IMG/VR virus record: IMGVR_UViG_3300044971_000975 | Coordinates: 1 to 20,015 of that record | DNA length: 20,015 nt | Direction: 5' to 3' (one strand) | Source: a virus | In this document: in pieces, positions 18,074 to 20,015 of the stretch | Position numbering within the stretch: the stretch's first letter is position 1 | Layout: each line of letters opens with the position of its first letter | Position numbers and translations under genes: made by a program | Notes under the pieces: model-generated | What the model saw: only the letters and a program-made list of their open reading frames with translations | Databases searched by the model: none | Told to the model about the DNA's origin: nothing

Positions 18074-18255
18074 TTGGGCGGCACCTTAGTACCATCAAGC
18101 TTCTTATGAATCTTTACCTCGCGGCAGACCTGTACTTCCTTACCCTTCTTATCCTTCTCAGCGTGGCAAACTTTCTTTGTCTCGCCAGCATGGATTTGGA
18201 AAGCCAAGAACAAGCTGGCAATAACTGTGACAGCCATACGCGCATAGATCAGCAT
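18070..18255 (-). CDS. Small exported protein in the lysis block (61 residues)
   Basis: The N-terminus (MLIYARMAVTVIASLFLAFQ) followed by IHAGETK looks like a Sec signal peptide with an IHA cleavage site; the mature part is a lysine-rich 38-residue peptide with two cysteines (KKVCHAEKDKKGKEVQVCRE). The start could also be the ATG seven codons in. It is translationally coupled to the holin candidate (stop/start overlap) and overlaps the Rz start by four bases. Function unknown; a periplasmic accessory in lysis is possible. Confidence 0.6.
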   Translation of the reverse strand: MLIYARMAVTVIASLFLAFQIHAGETKKVCHAEKDKKGKEVQVCREVKIHKKLDGTKVPPK

Positions 18256-18698
18256 TATGAAATCTCCGGGTGAGGTGGTTGAACAGGTGCTGCCTTACCG
18301 CCATAGCCTGTAGCTACAGGTGTGGCAGAGATTGGATCAATCGTCGGTTCCATACGAACAGGAGCCTGTGTAGGTGAAGGTGGTGGCGACTTAGGTGGAG
18401 TAGGATCAGCCCAGTCACTCGCCTTGCTTACGCCGGGTGGTGGGTCAATCAACTTAGCTACGCCGTCCTTACCTTTGATGGCAAGTAATGTTCCCAATGC
18501 GCCCAATATGTACTTTGACATATCGGAAAGCAGTAGAAAAAATTGTTTGTCAGCAGGTGCCATACCAACCATAGGCTGAGTCACGAAGACGACCGAGTAC
18601 ATCGACAGCATCGTCATGGTCAGAACAACAAGACAGAACGTCGAGCCAATGATAAGCTTTAGCAGAGCATCCATCTGCTCAGGGGCTAGGTTTTTCAT
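18255..18698 (-). CDS. Membrane protein with proline-rich tail, holin candidate
   Basis: A 147-residue protein. Two membrane helices: about 11-38 (LLKLIIGSTFCLVVLTMTML, SMYSVVFV) and about 56-75 (LSDMSKYILGALGTLLAIKG), separated by a short MAPADKQFF loop. The C-terminal 70 residues are a soluble linker with repeated prolines (PTPPKSPPPSPTQAP). Two helices and its place between the endolysin and Rz genes suggest a class II-type holin or a related pore regulator. Phage relatives with 'ALGTLLAIKGKDG' are usually annotated only as membrane proteins, so holin activity is inferred. Confidence 0.55.
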   Translation of the reverse strand: MKNLAPEQMDALLKLIIGSTFCLVVLTMTMLSMYSVVFVTQPMVGMAPADKQFFLLLSDMSKYILGALGTLLAIKGKDGVAKLIDPPPGVSKASDWADPTPPKSPPPSPTQAPVRMEPTIDPISATPVATGYGGKAAPVQPPHPEIS

Positions 18699-18879
18699 CT
18701 TTCATATCCTCCTGTTTCAGCAGTTGGTCAGGGCAGGTGCCGGTGATAGCGCAGTCTGGACGTTGGCATTCCTGTTTCTTCCAGTTAGCCTTATCCATAC
18801 AAGGGTACCTGAAGCGGTCCTCACACCCACTAAGCCAAGCGAGTGCCAGAAGTATTAAAGCTATTGAGCGCAATTTCAT
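18679..18879 (-). CDS. Small phage lipoprotein (66 residues)
   Basis: Lipoprotein signal MKLRSIALILLALAWLSGC with lipobox L-S-G-C (C19). The mature peptide has the spaced motif DRFRYPCMDKANWKKQECQR followed by PDCAITGTCPDQLL: four cysteines in the 'YPC-D--NW----C--P-C---GTC---L' pattern seen in small phage lipoproteins. It overlaps the endolysin gene by 50 bases and the holin candidate by 20. It could be involved in lysis or in blocking superinfection from the membrane; neither is shown. Confidence 0.7.
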   Translation of the reverse strand: MKLRSIALILLALAWLSGCEDRFRYPCMDKANWKKQECQRPDCAITGTCPDQLLKQEDMKDEKPSP

Positions 18880-19486
18880 AGTGATGTTCCCTGTCTTCCA
18901 GTCCTATGTAGCCGCCATTGATTGCCTTGGTTAATCCCTTAAAGTCATTCGCATCAACGAAACGATTGAGTTTGTTTTCACTCCAGTACCAGCAGGCACT
19001 CTGCGCTGCTCCCTCGAAGGTCTGCAAATATTCAGCCGCTTCTTCAGGTGTAATCTCAAGCGAAGCAGCAAACCAAAAGTAATTATTTTTCCCGGTGAGT
19101 TGCAAAATTCCTCGGCCACGGAATTTGAACCCATCTCCGCTGGCCTCATCGCCATTGCCCATGCGGTTAGCGTAAACCTTGTTCGCTATCTTCTCAGGGT
19201 TACGGGCATAGAGTTTGGCTGTTGCCAAGTCAGGGAAATACTTGTCGAATATCCTGACCAGACCTTCTGCACTGTAGTTCAGGTTCTCTGTCAGGAATAC
19301 ATAGCCGCCTGATTCATGGCTAGTCTGGGCAAGGAAAGCAGCGATGCGCTTCGGTGTATTGATCTCGTACTCTTCGAGCAAAGACTTGCCACCGAACTCT
19401 GACTGCGGACTGAACATTGCGTCGTACCACTGGTCAGCGTACTTGCTCTTAGGAATAAACTTTCTGAATGCGTTGCGATCAATCAT
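18830..19486 (-). CDS. GH19-family endolysin
   Basis: A 218-residue chitinase-fold lysozyme that would cleave the peptidoglycan glycan strand. FLAQTSHESGGYVFLTENLN (51-70) contains the catalytic glutamate E58 in HES and the second glutamate E67; FRGRGILQLTGKNNY is the conserved substrate-binding strip; LTKAINGGYIGLEDREHHYE completes the domain. No signal or SAR anchor is seen at the N-terminus (MIDRNAFRKFIPKSKYADQW), so export depends on a holin. Starts by ATGA overlap with the upstream membrane protein gene. Confidence 0.93.
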   Translation of the reverse strand: MIDRNAFRKFIPKSKYADQWYDAMFSPQSEFGGKSLLEEYEINTPKRIAAFLAQTSHESGGYVFLTENLNYSAEGLVRIFDKYFPDLATAKLYARNPEKIANKVYANRMGNGDEASGDGFKFRGRGILQLTGKNNYFWFAASLEITPEEAAEYLQTFEGAAQSACWYWSENKLNRFVDANDFKGLTKAINGGYIGLEDREHHYEIALNSFNTSGTRLA

Positions 19487-19788
19487 TTGCCATACATCCT
19501 TTCGCTTTGAATCTCACGCCGCAGCTCTCGCATCTTCCTAACCTCATGCACTGCCGCCTGCGTGGCGTAATACATGTCGTAGTACATGAAGGCCAAGATC
19601 GGCATGACGATAAAGAACATCAGCACCACGGCCATCACTGTAGCAATCAGTGACCAAGGTACATCCTCATTGTCGCGCTTCTGATTACCAGCCACATTAG
19701 ACCCACCGCCCATAGAATTACGAACACGACTGCTCCAATCCATACCAGACGACCCTTGAGCCGATTTACCGCCTGCCTTCGTTGCCAT
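19483..19788 (-). CDS. Membrane protein upstream of endolysin, possible holin (101 residues)
   Basis: After a Gly/Ser-rich N-terminus (MATKAGGKSAQGSSGMDWSS), one strong membrane segment lies at about 44-70 (VPWSLIATVMAVVLMFFIVM, PILAFMYY), followed by a basic cytoplasmic helix (VHEVRKMRELRREIQSERMY). It is ATGA-coupled to the endolysin gene. Its first 142 bases overlap the preceding frame; internal ATGs at 19743 or 19713 would reduce this. A class III-like holin with one span is possible; a structural role is the alternative. RBS at 19788 (AGGCGG) is weak. Confidence 0.55.
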   Translation of the reverse strand: MATKAGGKSAQGSSGMDWSSRVRNSMGGGSNVAGNQKRDNEDVPWSLIATVMAVVLMFFIVMPILAFMYYDMYYATQAAVHEVRKMRELRREIQSERMYGK

Positions 19789-20015
19789 CTAGCCGCCTGT
19801 AGTTTTCTTGTCTCTGCTGCTAACGCATCGGCCTGCTCATTCTGAATGTCGTGCCATGCCTTCTCAAACCTTGACCACACAGACCCCAGCTCTGGTGGCG
19901 TGTTGTAGACCATCTGCTCTCGCACCTGCGCCAGCATCTCGTCCAGTTTAGACTCTAGCCGGATGCGCTCCAGCGCCCTGCGACCTAGCGACAGATCACC
20001 CTTGTAAACTTCCTT
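19647..20015 (-). CDS. Membrane-anchored coiled-coil protein, C-terminal part (5' end outside window)
   Basis: The frame is open to the right edge of the window, so the true start lies beyond 20015; a start at ATG 19937 is possible but lacks an RBS. The visible 122 residues begin KEVYKGDLSLGRRALERIRL, continue as charged helices (FEKAWHDIQNEQADALAAET) and end with a membrane segment (LVWIGAVVFVILWAVGLMWL) and short tail. It may be the end of a larger virion or membrane protein. The last 142 bases overlap the next gene in another frame, and both frames encode hydrophobic helices there. Confidence 0.55.
   Translation of the reverse strand, partial: KEVYKGDLSLGRRALERIRLESKLDEMLAQVREQMVYNTPPELGSVWSRFEKAWHDIQNEQADALAAETRKLQAARWQRRQAVNRLKGRLVWIGAVVFVILWAVGLMWLVIRSATMRMYLGH

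Noticed and set aside
1-20015. CRISPR array, IS element or tRNA gene.
   Set aside because: No regularly spaced repeats, transposase or terminal inverted repeats, or tRNA cloverleaf were seen on either strand.

Overview
The window looks like about half of the genome of a short-tailed (podovirus-type) tailed phage, or a prophage or metagenomic copy of one, infecting a Gram-negative bacterium. Reasons: gene density is near total with ATGA/TAATG overlaps; there is a T7-type structural order (terminase, a gp13-like GNAT protein, two small basic proteins resembling T7 gp6.7/gp7.3, gp8-type head-tail connector, scaffold, capsid, then the first 16 codons of a gp11-like tail tubular protein); and the lysis block has an embedded Rz/Rz1 spanin pair whose Rz1 carries a lipobox, which implies an outer membrane. 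I see no integrase, no single-subunit RNA polymerase and no DNA polymerase, so lifestyle and transcription strategy cannot be settled here. The host genus cannot be read from the sequence.

Layout. (1) 1-9472, minus strand: packaging and head module, transcribed right to left. A terminator plus a sigma70-like promoter (1399-1451) give the capsid gene its own transcription start. An AT-rich endonuclease VII-type gene (5277-5732) interrupts a run of tiny genes and is flanked by two small genes that look like paralogues. (2) 9473-10107, minus strand: apparently non-coding at first sight, but it holds two tandem 48-codon genes for cysteine-rich micropeptides with identical cysteine spacing. (3) 10108-12410: a small SSB-like protein (minus), a divergent HNH endonuclease with its own promoter and a foldable leader (plus), a 450-base gene-free stretch rich in hairpins and short repeats, then a two-gene minus operon encoding a ribbon-helix-helix repressor-like protein and an HTH_36-type protein that may be a replication initiator or regulator.

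(4) 12411-17616, plus strand: the early operon. It begins at a promoter overlapping that of the minus repressor operon, runs through a set of tiny genes that share a repeated ribosome-binding leader, passes a strong intrinsic terminator (13550-13573), then encodes a YqaJ-type exonuclease and RecT annealing protein, a Cro-like HTH protein, a zinc-ribbon protein and two more PD-(D/E)XK nucleases. (5) 17609-20015, minus strand: lysis block, with membrane proteins, GH19 endolysin, a lipoprotein, a holin candidate, a small exported protein and nested Rz/Rz1. The last open frame runs off the right edge.

How it fits together: the divergent region around 12411-12529 is the likely switch between the repressor/Rep-like operon and the early recombination operon; YqaJ, RecT and the SSB-like protein would form a recombination/replication set; the minus-strand late genes build the capsid, package DNA and lyse the cell. 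The most unusual items are the paired cysteine-rich micropeptides, the structured gene-free region next to the HNH and Rep-like genes, the reiterated leader cassette of the tiny early genes, and the small paralogues flanking the endonuclease gene. All family assignments are from reading the translated sequence and remembered family features; no database search was possible.
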